64,000 bases of DNA from DATJKD01 sp963728295. GTDB taxonomy: Bacteria; Pseudomonadota; Gammaproteobacteria; Steroidobacterales; Steroidobacteraceae. Every line of letters begins with the position of its first letter. The first letter of the stretch is position 1. Under the pieces are notes generated by a model. The model did not search any database, was not told the DNA's origin, and saw nothing but the letters and a program-made list of their open reading frames with translations. Both the position numbers and the translations under genes were made by a program. Below, piece by piece: positions 55,498-64,000 of the stretch. The stretch lies in assembly GCA_963728295.1 (NCBI GenBank), contig CAVSKB010000016.1, positions 1 to 64,000 on the forward strand. Reading direction: 5' to 3'.

Positions 55498-56292
55498 ATG
55501 AAGAGCCCCAAGCGCGCCCTGGCCGGCGGCATCGCGCTGCTCCTCGCCGGGGGACCTGCGCTGGCCGCCTGGGACCTCAACCTGCGCGTGGGCGTCACGC
55601 CGCTGTCGCGCGACATCTACGCCCTGCACATGTTGGTCCTCTGGGTGTGCGTCGCGATCGCGGTCGCGGTCTTCGCCGTGATGATCTATTCCGTCGCGAC
55701 CTTCCGCCACTCAAAGGGCGCGACGCCCGCCACCTTCGATCACAGCACGGCGGCCGAGGTGATCTGGACGATCATCCCGGCGCTGATCCTCGTTTTCATG
55801 GCCATCCCGGCGGCGCGTACGCTGGTCGCAATCGAGGATTCGAGCGGCTCGGAGCTCACCGTCAAGGTCACCGGTTACCAGTGGAAGTGGCAGTACGAGT
55901 ACGTCGATCAGGGCGTGTCCTTTTTCTCGACGCTGGCTCGCCGGCATGACAGCGCCCGCCAGCTCGACTCGGGCGTCGATCCGCGGACGATCGACAACTA
56001 CCTGCTCGAGGTCGACAACCCGCTGGTCGTCCCGCAGGGCGTGAAGATACGGGTGCTGATCACCGCGGCCGATGTGATCCACGCGTGGTGGGTGCCGGAC
56101 TTCGGCATGAAGAAGGACGCGATTCCGGGCTTCATCAACGAGCTCTGGTTCACGGCTGACAAGCCCGGCACCTACCGCGGGCAGTGTGCGGAGCTTTGCG
56201 GCCGCGACCACGGTTTCATGCCGGTGGTCGTCGAGGTCAAGCCACGCGCCGAGTTCGACGCCTGGCTGGCCACGCGCAAGACCACGGAGTAA
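55498..56292 (+). CDS. coxB: Cytochrome c oxidase subunit II
   Basis: A 264-residue membrane protein with a signal peptide (ending near GPALA), two membrane segments, and the periplasmic CuA domain: YQWKWQYEYVDQGVSFFS, then DVIHAWWVPDFGMKKDAIPG and the CuA ligands in CAELCGRDHGFM. It takes electrons from cytochrome c. No C-terminal heme domain. The start is ATG 55498. It is followed by ctaD after 6 bp. Confidence 0.95.
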   Translation: MKSPKRALAGGIALLLAGGPALAAWDLNLRVGVTPLSRDIYALHMLVLWVCVAIAVAVFAVMIYSVATFRHSKGATPATFDHSTAAEVIWTIIPALILVFMAIPAARTLVAIEDSSGSELTVKVTGYQWKWQYEYVDQGVSFFSTLARRHDSARQLDSGVDPRTIDNYLLEVDNPLVVPQGVKIRVLITAADVIHAWWVPDFGMKKDAIPGFINELWFTADKPGTYRGQCAELCGRDHGFMPVVVEVKPRAEFDAWLATRKTTE

Positions 56293-56298
56293 TCGACG

Positions 56299-57928
56299 AT
56301 GAGCGCTACGACCGACACCCTCGCCCACGCCGGCCACGCGCACGGTCACGACGAGCACCACGACGGGCCGCAGAAGGGCATCCGTCGCTGGCTCACGACG
56401 ACCAACCACAAGGACATCGGGACGATGTACCTGGTGTTCAGCCTGATCATGTTCCTGATCGGCGGCGGGATGGCGCTCGTAATCCGCGCCGAGCTGTTCG
56501 TGCCGGGCATGCAGCTCGTCGACCCGGGCTTCTTCAACACGATGACGACGGTGCATGCGCTGATCATGGTGTTCGGCGCGGTGATGCCGGCGACGGTCGG
56601 CCTCGCCAACTGGATGCTTCCGCTGCAGATCGGCGCGCCCGACATGGCGCTGCCGCGGATGAACAACTTCAGCTTCTGGCTGCTCGTCGCGGCGTTCTCG
56701 CTGCTGATCCTGTCGCTGTTCATGCCCGGAGGCGGGCCCGCCTCGGGCTGGACGCTCTATCCGCCGCTCGTGCTGCAGACCGGCGATGCACTGCCGCTCG
56801 CGATCTTCGCCATCCACCTGGCGGGCGCTTCCTCGATCATGGGCGCGATCAACATCATCGTGACGATCATGAACATGCGCGCCCCGGGCATGACCCTGCT
56901 CGCCATGCCGATGTTCGCCTGGACCTGGCTGATCACCGCCTACCTGCTGATCGCGGTGATGCCGGTGTTCGCGGGCGCGGTGACCATGCTGCTCACCGAC
57001 CACTTTTTCGGCACGACGTTCTTCTCGGCCGCGGGCGGGGGCGACCCGGTGCTCTACCAGCACATCTTCTGGTTCTTCGGGCACCCCGAGGTCTACATCA
57101 TGATCCTGCCGGCGTTCGGGATCGTCTCCGAGATCATCCCGACCTTCTCGCGCAAGAAACTCTTCGGCTACAACAACATGGTGTACGCGACCGCCTCGAT
57201 CGCGTTCCTGTCCTTCGTCGTCTGGGCGCACCACATGTTCACGGTGGGCATGCCGCTCGCCGGCGAGATGTTCTTCATGCTGGCAACGATGCTGATCGCG
57301 GTCCCGACCGGCGTGAAGATATTCAACTGGACGGCGACCATGTGGAGAGGGCTCGATCTCCTTCGAGCCGCCGATGCTCTTCGCGCTCGCGTTCCTGTTC
57401 CTGTTCACGATCGGCGGGTTCTCGGGGCTGATGATGGCGATCGTCCCCGTCGACTTCCAGTACCACGACACGTATTTCATCGTCGCGCATTTCCACTACG
57501 TGCTCGTGCCGGGCGCGGTGTTCGCCATCATGGCGGCGGTGTACTACTGGCTGCCGAAGTGGACCGGTCACATGTACGACATGAAGCTCGCGAAAGTGCA
57601 TTTCTGGCTGTCCGCGATCTTCGTCAACGTGCTGTTCTTCCCGCAGCATTTCCTCGGACTGGCCGGCATGCCGCGCCGCATCCCCGATTACTCGACGCAG
57701 TTCGCCGACTGGAACATGGTGTCCTCGATCGGCGGATTCGGCTTCGGGCTGTCGCAGCTCCTGTTCGTGTACATCATCTGGCGCTGCGTCCGGGGCGGGC
57801 CGCCCGCGTCGGCCGTGGTATGGGACGGCGCGCGCAGCCACGGTCTCGAATGGACGGTGCCCTCGCCCGCGCCGTATCACACGTTCGACGAGCCGCCCAT
57901 CGTGCACGGCGGCGAGATGCATTCGTGA
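56299..57928 (+). CDS. ctaD: Cytochrome c oxidase subunit I (frameshifted)
   Basis: About 542 residues of the aa3-type heme-copper subunit. Key ligands: TMTTVHALIM (heme a His), HPEVYIMILP (CuB His and cross-linked Tyr), VVWAHHMFTVG (CuB His pair) and VAHFHYVLVPG (heme a and a3 His). The N-terminal His-rich region (AHAGHAHGHDEHH) is unusual and may bind metal. The frame changes near 57348: GAGAGGGC has one G more than needed to read WRGSISFEPPMLF. Length is one base over a multiple of three. Confidence 0.95.
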
Positions 57929-58053
57929 CGGGCGAGCTCCCCGACGAAGAGCGCCGCCGACGCATCCGGCGCAACACCGTGGTCCTCGCGCTGATCGCGC
58001 TCGCGATCTATGTCGCGTTCATCGCCTCCGGCGTCATCAAGTCGCAGCCCTGA
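57925..58053 (+). CDS. Small single-pass membrane protein of the oxidase operon
   Basis: A 42-residue protein starting at a GTG that overlaps the ctaD stop (GTGA). A charged N-terminus (TGELPDEERRRRIRRN) leads into one membrane segment (TVVLALIALAIYVAFIASGV). Small proteins like this occur between ctaD and ctaG in many proteobacteria and may be assembly factors or subunits. I find no name I would defend. Confidence 0.55.
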   Translation: MTGELPDEERRRRIRRNTVVLALIALAIYVAFIASGVIKSQP

Positions 58054-58066
58054 AGCATCCGCCACG

Positions 58067-58594
58067 ATGGACGAAGGCACCCGCAGCCGCAACGCCTCGC
58101 TCACCCGCCGCCTGCTGCTGATGGCGGCGGGCAGCTTCGCGTTCGGTTTCGCGCTGGTGCCGCTGTACGACGTGATCTGCGACATCGCCGGCATCCGCGT
58201 CAACGCGGCGCCCTCGGGCGCGGTCGAGACGGCCGCGGCGGCGCGCGAGGTGACGCTCGAGTTCGTCTCGGTGCTCGCGCCGGGGAGCGACTGGGAGCTC
58301 ATGCCCGCGGCCTCCGCGATCACCGTCGTTCCGGGACGGCTGCAGGAGGCGCGGTTCCGCATCCGCAGCCGCGCGGGACGCCCGGCGACCGGCCAGGCGA
58401 TTCCCAGCGTCGCACCCGCCTACGCCGCCCGCTATCTGCAGAAGACGGAGTGCTTCTGCTTCACGCCGCAGCACTTCGGCGCTCTCGAGGAGCGGGAATT
58501 CACGGTGCGATTCATCGTCGATCCGCGGCTCCCGCCGCAGGTCGACCGCATGACGCTCGCCTATTCGATGTACACGATGCCGGAGAAAGGTTAG
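58067..58594 (+). CDS. ctaG: Cytochrome c oxidase assembly protein CtaG/Cox11
   Basis: A 175-residue membrane-anchored copper chaperone. After one membrane segment (LLLMAAGSFAFGFALVPLYD) the periplasmic domain has the copper-binding CFCF in KTECFCFTPQHFGALEE. It delivers copper to the CuB site. The start at 58067 gives the complete N-terminus. It follows the 42-residue gene and precedes ctaE by 4 bp. Confidence 0.94.
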   Translation: MDEGTRSRNASLTRRLLLMAAGSFAFGFALVPLYDVICDIAGIRVNAAPSGAVETAAAAREVTLEFVSVLAPGSDWELMPAASAITVVPGRLQEARFRIRSRAGRPATGQAIPSVAPAYAARYLQKTECFCFTPQHFGALEEREFTVRFIVDPRLPPQVDRMTLAYSMYTMPEKG

Positions 58595-58598
58595 ATCC

Positions 58599-59481
58599 AT
58601 GGCGCAAGCACAGACCGCTCACGACGCGGCCAAGTACTACATCCCGCATGGCAGCAAGTGGCCGATCGATCGGAGCCGTGGCGCTCTTCACGACCATGCT
58701 TGGCGTGGCACTGCTCCTGATGGACGTGTCCGCGTGGCGCTGGGTGCTGGTGCTCGGGCTGGCCGCGGTCATCTTCATGTTCGTCGGCTGGTTCCGCACA
58801 GTGATCGACGAGAGCGAGCACGGCCGCTACAACGAGGGTGTCGACCGCTCGTTCCGCATGGGGATGATGTGGTTCATCTTCTCCGAGGTCATGTTCTTCG
58901 CCGCGTTCTTCGGCGCGCTGTTCTATGCGCGTCAGCTCTCGGTGCCGTGGCTGGGTGGCGAGGGCTCGAAGTTCCTCACCAACACATTTGCCTGGGAGGG
59001 CTACCAGACAGCGTGGCCGACCAACGGGCCCGGTAACGTGGGCGGTGAGTTCGAGACGATCCCAGCCTTCGGCCTGCCCGCGATCAATACCGCGATCCTG
59101 CTGATCTCCGGCATCACCGTCACGATCGCGCATCACGCGCTGCTCGCAGGAAAGCGCACGGCGCTCAAGATCTTCCTGGCGGCGACGTTCCTGCTCGGGT
59201 TCCTGTTCGTCGGGTTGCAGGCCAAGGAGTACACGCACGCCTGGACGGAGCTGAACCTCACCCTCAACTCCGGCATCTACGGCTCGACCTTCTACATGCT
59301 GACGGGATTTCACGGCCTGCACGTGACCATCGGCGCCATCATGCTGCTGGTCATCTGGCTGCGCGTCATGAAGGGTCACTTCACGCCGGCGAAGCACTTC
59401 GCCTTCGAGGGTGTCGCCTGGTACTGGCACTTCGTCGATGTCGTCTGGCTCGGGCTGTTCGTGTTCGTGTACTGGATGTAG
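58599..59481 (+). CDS. ctaE: Cytochrome c oxidase subunit III (frameshifted)
   Basis: About 293 residues, seven membrane segments. Conserved blocks are MWFIFSEVMFFAAFFGALFY, ITIAH-type TVTIAHHALLAGK, GFHGLHVTIGAIML and YWHFVDVVWLGLF. The frame changes near 58668: GATCGATCGG has one base more than is needed for PIIGAVALFTTM. Length is one base over a multiple of three. It follows ctaG directly. Confidence 0.94.
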
Positions 59482-59503
59482 CGCGTTCGGCCCCGGATCG
59501 AGG

Positions 59504-60241
59504 ATGCGTTCATTCCGACCGCCTCACCCGGTCGCGGTGCTCGCGACGGGGCTGCTGGCAGCAGTGTGCGTCTGGCTCGGCTGCTGGCAGCTCGACCGCT
59601 CGCGCGAGAGGCAGGCGCTGATCGACGGGTTCCAGCGTGGCGGCGCGATCGCGGTCGACGTCACGTCGCGGTCGATCGACGGACTGCCGCGTTACCAGAC
59701 CGTCAGCGCCCGCGGCGCGTACCAGCCGCTGCGACAGGTCCTGCTCGACAACATGCCCTCCGCGGACGGCCGACCCGGCTATCGTGTGCTGACGCCCTTC
59801 CGGCGAACGACCGGGGGTGCGCTGCTGCTGGTCGATCGCGGCTGGGTGCCGCTAGGCAGCAGCCGCGAGCGGCTTCCCGCGCTGGATGTCCCGGGTGACG
59901 CGCGCGAGATCACCGGCCGCGTCGATCAGCCGCCTGTGCCGGGGGTGCGAATGCGCGAGGCGGTCGGGTCCGATGCCGCGGGCTGGCCGCGGGTGATGAA
60001 TTTCCCCACCTGGGAGCAGCTCGCGGTCGCCCTCGCGGAGCCGATCGAACCGCATCTGATTCTGCTGGACGCGCGGGCCGCGGACGGCTATGAGCGCAAG
60101 TGGCAGCCGGCGTTGCGGATGAGCCCCGCGCGCCACCTTGCGTACGCGGTCCAGTGGTTTGCATTCGGCGTGGTGGCGGTGGTCGTGCTGGTCGTCACGA
60201 GCCTGCGTCGCGGTCGCGGCCACGACGGCGAACGGCAATGA
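59504..60241 (+). CDS. SURF1-family cytochrome oxidase assembly protein
   Basis: A 245-residue protein with two membrane segments, one at each end (LATGLLAAVCVWLGCWQL; AVQWFAFGVVAVVVLVVTSL), and the conserved CWQLDRSRER, VLLDNMPSADGRPGYRVLTP and LLVDRGWVPL blocks. It inserts heme a into subunit I. It starts 23 bp after ctaE. Its stop overlaps the next gene by 4 bp. Confidence 0.92.
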   Translation: MRSFRPPHPVAVLATGLLAAVCVWLGCWQLDRSRERQALIDGFQRGGAIAVDVTSRSIDGLPRYQTVSARGAYQPLRQVLLDNMPSADGRPGYRVLTPFRRTTGGALLLVDRGWVPLGSSRERLPALDVPGDAREITGRVDQPPVPGVRMREAVGSDAAGWPRVMNFPTWEQLAVALAEPIEPHLILLDARAADGYERKWQPALRMSPARHLAYAVQWFAFGVVAVVVLVVTSLRRGRGHDGERQ

Positions 60242-60856
60242 CCGCCGGCCGCGCGCCCGGCGCCGCTCGCGGCAGGCGGAGCCTGTTCGTGCTGGCTGCG
60301 CTCTTTTTCGTGCCGGTCGTGGCCGCGTTCTGGCTGTATTACGGCACGCCCGGCTGGCGGCCGCGCGGCTCGGCCAACCAGGGCGAGCTCATCGATCCGG
60401 CCGTGCCGCTGCCGGCGCTCGAGTTCGCGGCACCTGACGGCAGTCGAATCGCAGGCGATCTCCTGCGCGACCGCTGGACCCTGCTCTTCATCGGTTCGGC
60501 GAGCTGTGACGCGCGCTGCCGCGACGCGCTTTACCTGACGCGCCAGACCAGGCTTGCGCTCAACAAGGATGCCCATCGAGTGCGACGCGTGTTTCTTGCG
60601 ACCGGTCCGTGCTGTGCGGATCCCGGGCTCCTGGCTCAGCACCCCGATCTCATCGTGGCAGCGGCTACGCAGTCGCAACTCGAAGCCGCTTACACGCCTG
60701 ATCCCGGCGCTCGACTCGGCGCCAGTCAGGGACGCCGGGCGCATCTACATCGTCGATCCGCTCGGCAACCTGATGATGAGCTATGCGGCAGCCGCTCCGG
60801 ACGATGCGCTGCTCGACGACCTCGAGCGGCTGCTGCGACTTTCACACATCGGCTGA
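60238..60856 (+). CDS. SCO/thioredoxin-like oxidase assembly protein (frameshifted)
   Basis: About 205 residues: N-terminal membrane anchor (LFVLAALFFVPVVAAFWLYY), then a thioredoxin-like domain with LLFIGSASCDARCRDALYLT. The CDARC pair matches the CxxxC copper site of SCO proteins, but the rest of the SCO signature is weak. The frame changes near 60698, where ACGCCTGATC must lose a C to read LIPALDSAPVRDAGRIYIVD. Length is one base over a multiple of three. It probably handles copper for CuA, as its position between SURF1 and ctaA suggests. Confidence 0.75.
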
Positions 60857-60868
60857 ACGGACCTGCTC

Positions 60869-61880
60869 ATGAGACTCACGCTGTTCCATCGTCTGTGTCT
60901 GATCGGCACGCTGATCGCGCTGTGCGTCGTCGTGCTGGGCGCCTGGGTGCGTCTGAGCGATGCCGGTCTTGGCTGCCCGGACTGGCCCGGCTGCTACGGT
61001 CACCTGACGGTGGGCCAGGCGCTCGAGCACGTGGAGCACGCGAACCAGGCGTATCCCGACCGGCCGCTCGAGGCGCACAAGGCGCTCAAGGAGATGCTGC
61101 ACCGCTATCTCGCCGCGGGGCTCGGACTGTTGATCCTCGCGATCGCCGCCTGCGCCTGGGCGAACCGGCGCGATCCCGCGCAACCGACGCGGCTGCCGCT
61201 CGTGCTCGTGCTGCTGGTCGTGTTCCAGGGTCTGCTCGGCATGTGGACGGTCACGTTGCTTCTGAAGCCGCTGTTCGTCGTGGCGCACCTGATCGGCGGG
61301 CTCACGACGACGGCGCTCCTGTGGTGGCTCTCGCTCGCCGCCCGGCGTGGCGGACCGCGCCGCCGGAGCGGCGGGCCTGCGCCGGTGGGTGCTGACGGCG
61401 CTCGGGATACTCGCGCTGCAGATCGCGCTCGGCGGCTGGGTGAGCTCGAACTACGCGGCGCTTGCCTGCCCGGACTTCCCGACCTGCCAGGCGACGCTCT
61501 GGCCTCAAATGGATTTCCGTGACGCCTTCGTGCTCTGGCGCGGCCTCGGCATCGACTACGAGGGCGGCGTCCTCGATCATCCCGCGCGGGTCGCGATCCA
61601 CTACACCCACCGTATCGGCGCGATCATCGCTGCGCTCGCGCTCGGATTCGTCGCATGGCGTGCGATACGCGCCGCGGGCTCGCGGGCCGTGCGCATCGCG
61701 GGCACTGCGCTCGGCGTCTTGCTCGCGACACAGCTCGTGCTGGGCCCCGCCATGGTGCTCACGCGCCTGCCGCTAGTGCTTGCCACCGCTCACAATGGCG
61801 TTGCGGCGCTGCTGCTGCTCGCCACCGTCGGCCTGCTGCGCGCGGTCACCTCACCGGCAGCCCGGGACCGAGGGCGGTAG
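60869..61880 (+). CDS. ctaA: Heme A synthase, Cox15 type (frameshifted)
   Basis: About 336 residues, eight membrane segments. The first half has LGAWVRLSDAGLGCPDWPGC and a heme His in EHVEHANQAYP, and the second has the mirror-image GGWVSSNYAALACPDFPTC and IHYTHRIGAI. It oxidises heme O to heme A. The frame changes near 61345, at GTGGCGG with one base in excess before ADRAAGAAGLRRW. Length is one base over a multiple of three. cyoE follows after 29 bp. Confidence 0.92.
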
Positions 61881-61909
61881 AATCGCGGCCCCGTCGTCGA
61901 GGACCGCGA

Positions 61910-62834
61910 GTGTCTTCCAATCATCCTGCCGATACCGCTCGGGCGGCGAGCGGAAGCTGGCGCGACTATCTCGAGCTCGGCAAGCCCAGGGTCGTCGCGC
62001 TGATCGTGTTTACGGCCGTGGTCGGCATGGTGCTGGCCGCGCCGGGTCTACCGCCGCTCGCACCGGTCGTGTTCGGCACGCTCGGGATCGCCCTCGCCGC
62101 GACCAGCGCCGCGGTGATCAACCACGTCCTCGACCGTCACTACGACCAGAAGATGGCGCGCACGCGCCACCGCCCGATCCCGACGGGACACGTCAGCGCC
62201 TACCGGGCCCTCGCCTACGCGGCGCTGCTCGGCGCGGCATCCATGGTCTTGCTTGCCACATGCGGTCAATGTGCTGACGGCCGCGCTCACCTTCGCCTCG
62301 CTGATCGGCTACGCGGTGATCTACACCGTGTGGCTAAAGCACGCGACGCCGCAGAACATCGTGATCGGCGGCGCCGCGGGCGCCGCGCCACCCATCCTCG
62401 GCTGGACGGCGGTGACCGGGCAGGTCGAGCCGCATGCCCTGTTGCTCTTCTTGATCATCTTCGCGTGGACACCGCCGCACTTCTGGGCGCTGGCCATCGC
62501 ACGCCGCGACGATTACGCGAAGGCCGGCATCCCGATGCTGCCGGTCGCGTACGGGATCGAGTACACGCGGCTCCAGATCCTGCTCTACACGATCCTGCTC
62601 CTGATCGTCACGGTGCTGCCCTATATCACAGGCATGACGGGGCTCATTTATCTCGCGGCCGCGCTGCTGCTTGGAGTGCAGTTCACCCGGCACGCGATCG
62701 CCTTGCGAAGAAAGGATGCCCCGGCGCATCTGCCGATGCAGGTGTTCCGGTACTCGGTGAACTACCTGATGCTGCTCTTCGCTGCGCTGCTGCTCGATCA
62801 CTTCGTCAAGATCCGCTTCGCCTTCGGCGCCTGA
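61910..62834 (+). CDS. cyoE: Protoheme IX farnesyltransferase (frameshifted)
   Basis: About 307 residues of a UbiA-type membrane enzyme that makes heme O. It has YLELGKPRVVALIVFTAVVG, then NHVLDRHYDQKMARTRHRP (Asp motif) and PPILGWTAVTGQV, WTPPHFWALAI. The start is a GTG at 61910. The frame changes near 62263, before VNVLTAALTFASLIG; length is one base over a multiple of three. It completes heme A supply for the oxidase. Confidence 0.92.
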
Positions 62835-62839
62835 GCGGC

Positions 62840-64000
62840 ATGGCGTACCGACCGCACTTTGCCGCACCGCTCCTGCTCTCCATCGCGGTCCTGCTGATCC
62901 TGTACGTGTCGCTGTACCCGTTCCGCTTCGCGCCGGACGGCCCCTCGATGGTGGCGGCGGTCGAGCTCCTCACCTGGGCGCGCGCCTCGCGTAGCGACAT
63001 GCTCAACAACGTGCTGCTCTATATGCCGCTCGGCTTCTGCGTGGCACTGATCGTCGAGCCGCGCTTCGGGCGCACCGCCGCGATGGGTGCCGCGCTGATC
63101 GCCGGCGTGGCGCTTTCACTCTCGATGGAGCTGCTGCAGGCGTCCGTAGCGCCGCGGGTGCCGAGCCTGACCGACCTGGCACTGAACGCGGCAGGCGCGC
63201 TCGCCGGCACGCTTGGTGGCTCCGCGTGGCACGCCTTCGGCTCGCGTATTGCGCCGCAGGGCGTACCGGTCAGCCGCGCGCGCGCAGTGGCCGCGCTGAT
63301 CATCGCGCTGTGGCTGGTGATGAGGCTCTGGCCGCTGCTGCCCGATGCCAGCCTGGGGCAGCTCAAGCGCGCGGTACGGCCCCTCTTCACGCCGCATTTC
63401 CGTTTCGCGGACACGATCGCCTACCTGATCGGCTGGCTGATCGTCGCGGAGGCGGTCTTTCATCTCGTCCGACGCCAGCGCGCGGTGGACGTCCTGCTGG
63501 TGATCATCGCGGTGGTGCTGGTCGGACGCACCTTCGTGGCTGGCAGCATGCTCACCGTGGACCTGATCGCCGCACTCGTGCTGCTTCTGCCATCGCTCGC
63601 GCTGATCAGCCGCCTGGGCGAGCGACCGCGCGCGGCATTGCTTGCGGCGCTGCTCGTCGCCTGGCTCGCCTGGCCGGCCGCGATGGCGTTGAGCGGAAAC
63701 GCGGGCCGCTACGAATTCGCCTGGCCCGCGTTCCCCGATGTTCTGACGGGGCGGCCGTCCGTGCCTCTGCTTGCCGGCAAGGCCTTCAGCTTCCTTGCGC
63801 TCGGCTGGCTGCTGGTCGGCGCCGGGCTCTTTCCGCACGTCGCGGCCGGAATCACGATGATCGTCGCGCTCGTATTCCTTGCGCTATCGCTCGGGACCTC
63901 CGGCGCGCCCGCGAGCTGGGCGGATCTCGCCGTAGCGATCGCGGCCGCAATTATCGTCGCGCGGTGGATGCCACGGGTATCCTTGCCGGCCGCGCGGTCG
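62840..64000 (+). CDS. VanZ-family membrane protein (3' end outside window)
   Basis: The ATG at 62840 starts an open frame that runs past the window end (at least 386 residues). The VanZ-like core is in the first 130 residues: NNVLLYMPLGFCVAL, then SLSMELLQASVAPRVPSLTDL and LNAAGALAG. Several further membrane segments follow (about 8-10 in all). VanZ proteins are linked to glycopeptide or teicoplanin tolerance in Gram-positives; in Proteobacteria the role is unknown. It follows cyoE by 5 bp but is unlikely to be part of the oxidase. Confidence 0.8.
   Translation, partial: MAYRPHFAAPLLLSIAVLLILYVSLYPFRFAPDGPSMVAAVELLTWARASRSDMLNNVLLYMPLGFCVALIVEPRFGRTAAMGAALIAGVALSLSMELLQASVAPRVPSLTDLALNAAGALAGTLGGSAWHAFGSRIAPQGVPVSRARAVAALIIALWLVMRLWPLLPDASLGQLKRAVRPLFTPHFRFADTIAYLIGWLIVAEAVFHLVRRQRAVDVLLVIIAVVLVGRTFVAGSMLTVDLIAALVLLLPSLALISRLGERPRAALLAALLVAWLAWPAAMALSGNAGRYEFAWPAFPDVLTGRPSVPLLAGKAFSFLALGWLLVGAGLFPHVAAGITMIVALVFLALSLGTSGAPASWADLAVAIAAAIIVARWMPRVSLPAARS

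Noticed and set aside
1..64000. tRNA, rRNA or CRISPR array
   Set aside because: I saw no cloverleaf-like sequence, rRNA segment or regularly spaced repeat array. The CTCGCCG triplets are too short and irregular for CRISPR.

Overview
The window is a GC-rich chromosomal segment, almost wholly housekeeping, from a gammaproteobacterium. The support is gene order and content: pilMNOPQ divergent from a PBP1A gene, rph divergent from yicC, gmk-rpoZ-spoT-recG, tesA divergent from ybbA, a bioBFHCD operon with a BirA operator, and a full aa3-type oxidase operon. A Marinobacter-type fatty acyl-CoA reductase, a phasin and a molybdo/flavoprotein pair fit something near Nevskiales or Steroidobacterales, but the assignment below class is a guess.

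Layout. 0-8.8 kb: envelope and storage-lipid genes, including a cut-off lipoprotein hydrolase, a DUF2868 membrane protein, a Gfa-like protein, a secreted DUF3011 protein, a fatty acyl-CoA reductase divergent from a phasin, and an uncharacterised membrane/FFLEELY-motif pair. 8.8-9.9 kb: a degenerate mobile element with an IS5-type transposase remnant. 9.9-15.5 kb: ybbP-ybbA, divergent from tesA-fadD. 15.5-21.8 kb: two AhpD-like proteins, ppa, hemE, pyrF, dgt, aroB and aroK, all on the minus strand. 21.8-26.9 kb: the type IV pilus assembly operon pilMNOPQ, closed by an intrinsic terminator. 27.2-30.9 kb: the PBP1A gene, a conserved hypothetical and a SnoaL-like protein. 30.9-31.4 kb: a second, coreless and inverted copy of the mobile repeat. 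31.4-36.2 kb: gltA, an M48 protease, rpmE, a DnaA-box cluster and hemW. 36.2-46 kb: rdgB, rph and a PP2C phosphatase on the minus strand, then yicC, gmk, rpoZ, spoT, ridA, recG and ubiA on the plus strand. 46-50.5 kb: a flavoprotein, a molybdopterin oxidoreductase and comF. 50.4-55.3 kb: the biotin operon. 55.5-64 kb: cytochrome c oxidase structural and assembly genes with heme A/O synthesis, ending in a VanZ protein cut by the window edge.

Two things cross the whole window. First, about twenty conserved, mostly essential genes carry single-base frameshifts. In 12 of the 15 genes with one shift, the span from start to stop is one base over a multiple of three, which is a bias toward extra bases. 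This looks like uncorrected sequencing error rather than gene decay, so I annotate these as genes and give each approximate shift position. Second, the least explained structure is a two-copy element (8783-9865 and 30855-31435). Each end has three CTCGCCG units and an approximately 230-bp half-repeat that is inverted against the other end. Both copies fill the gap between the stop codons of convergent genes.
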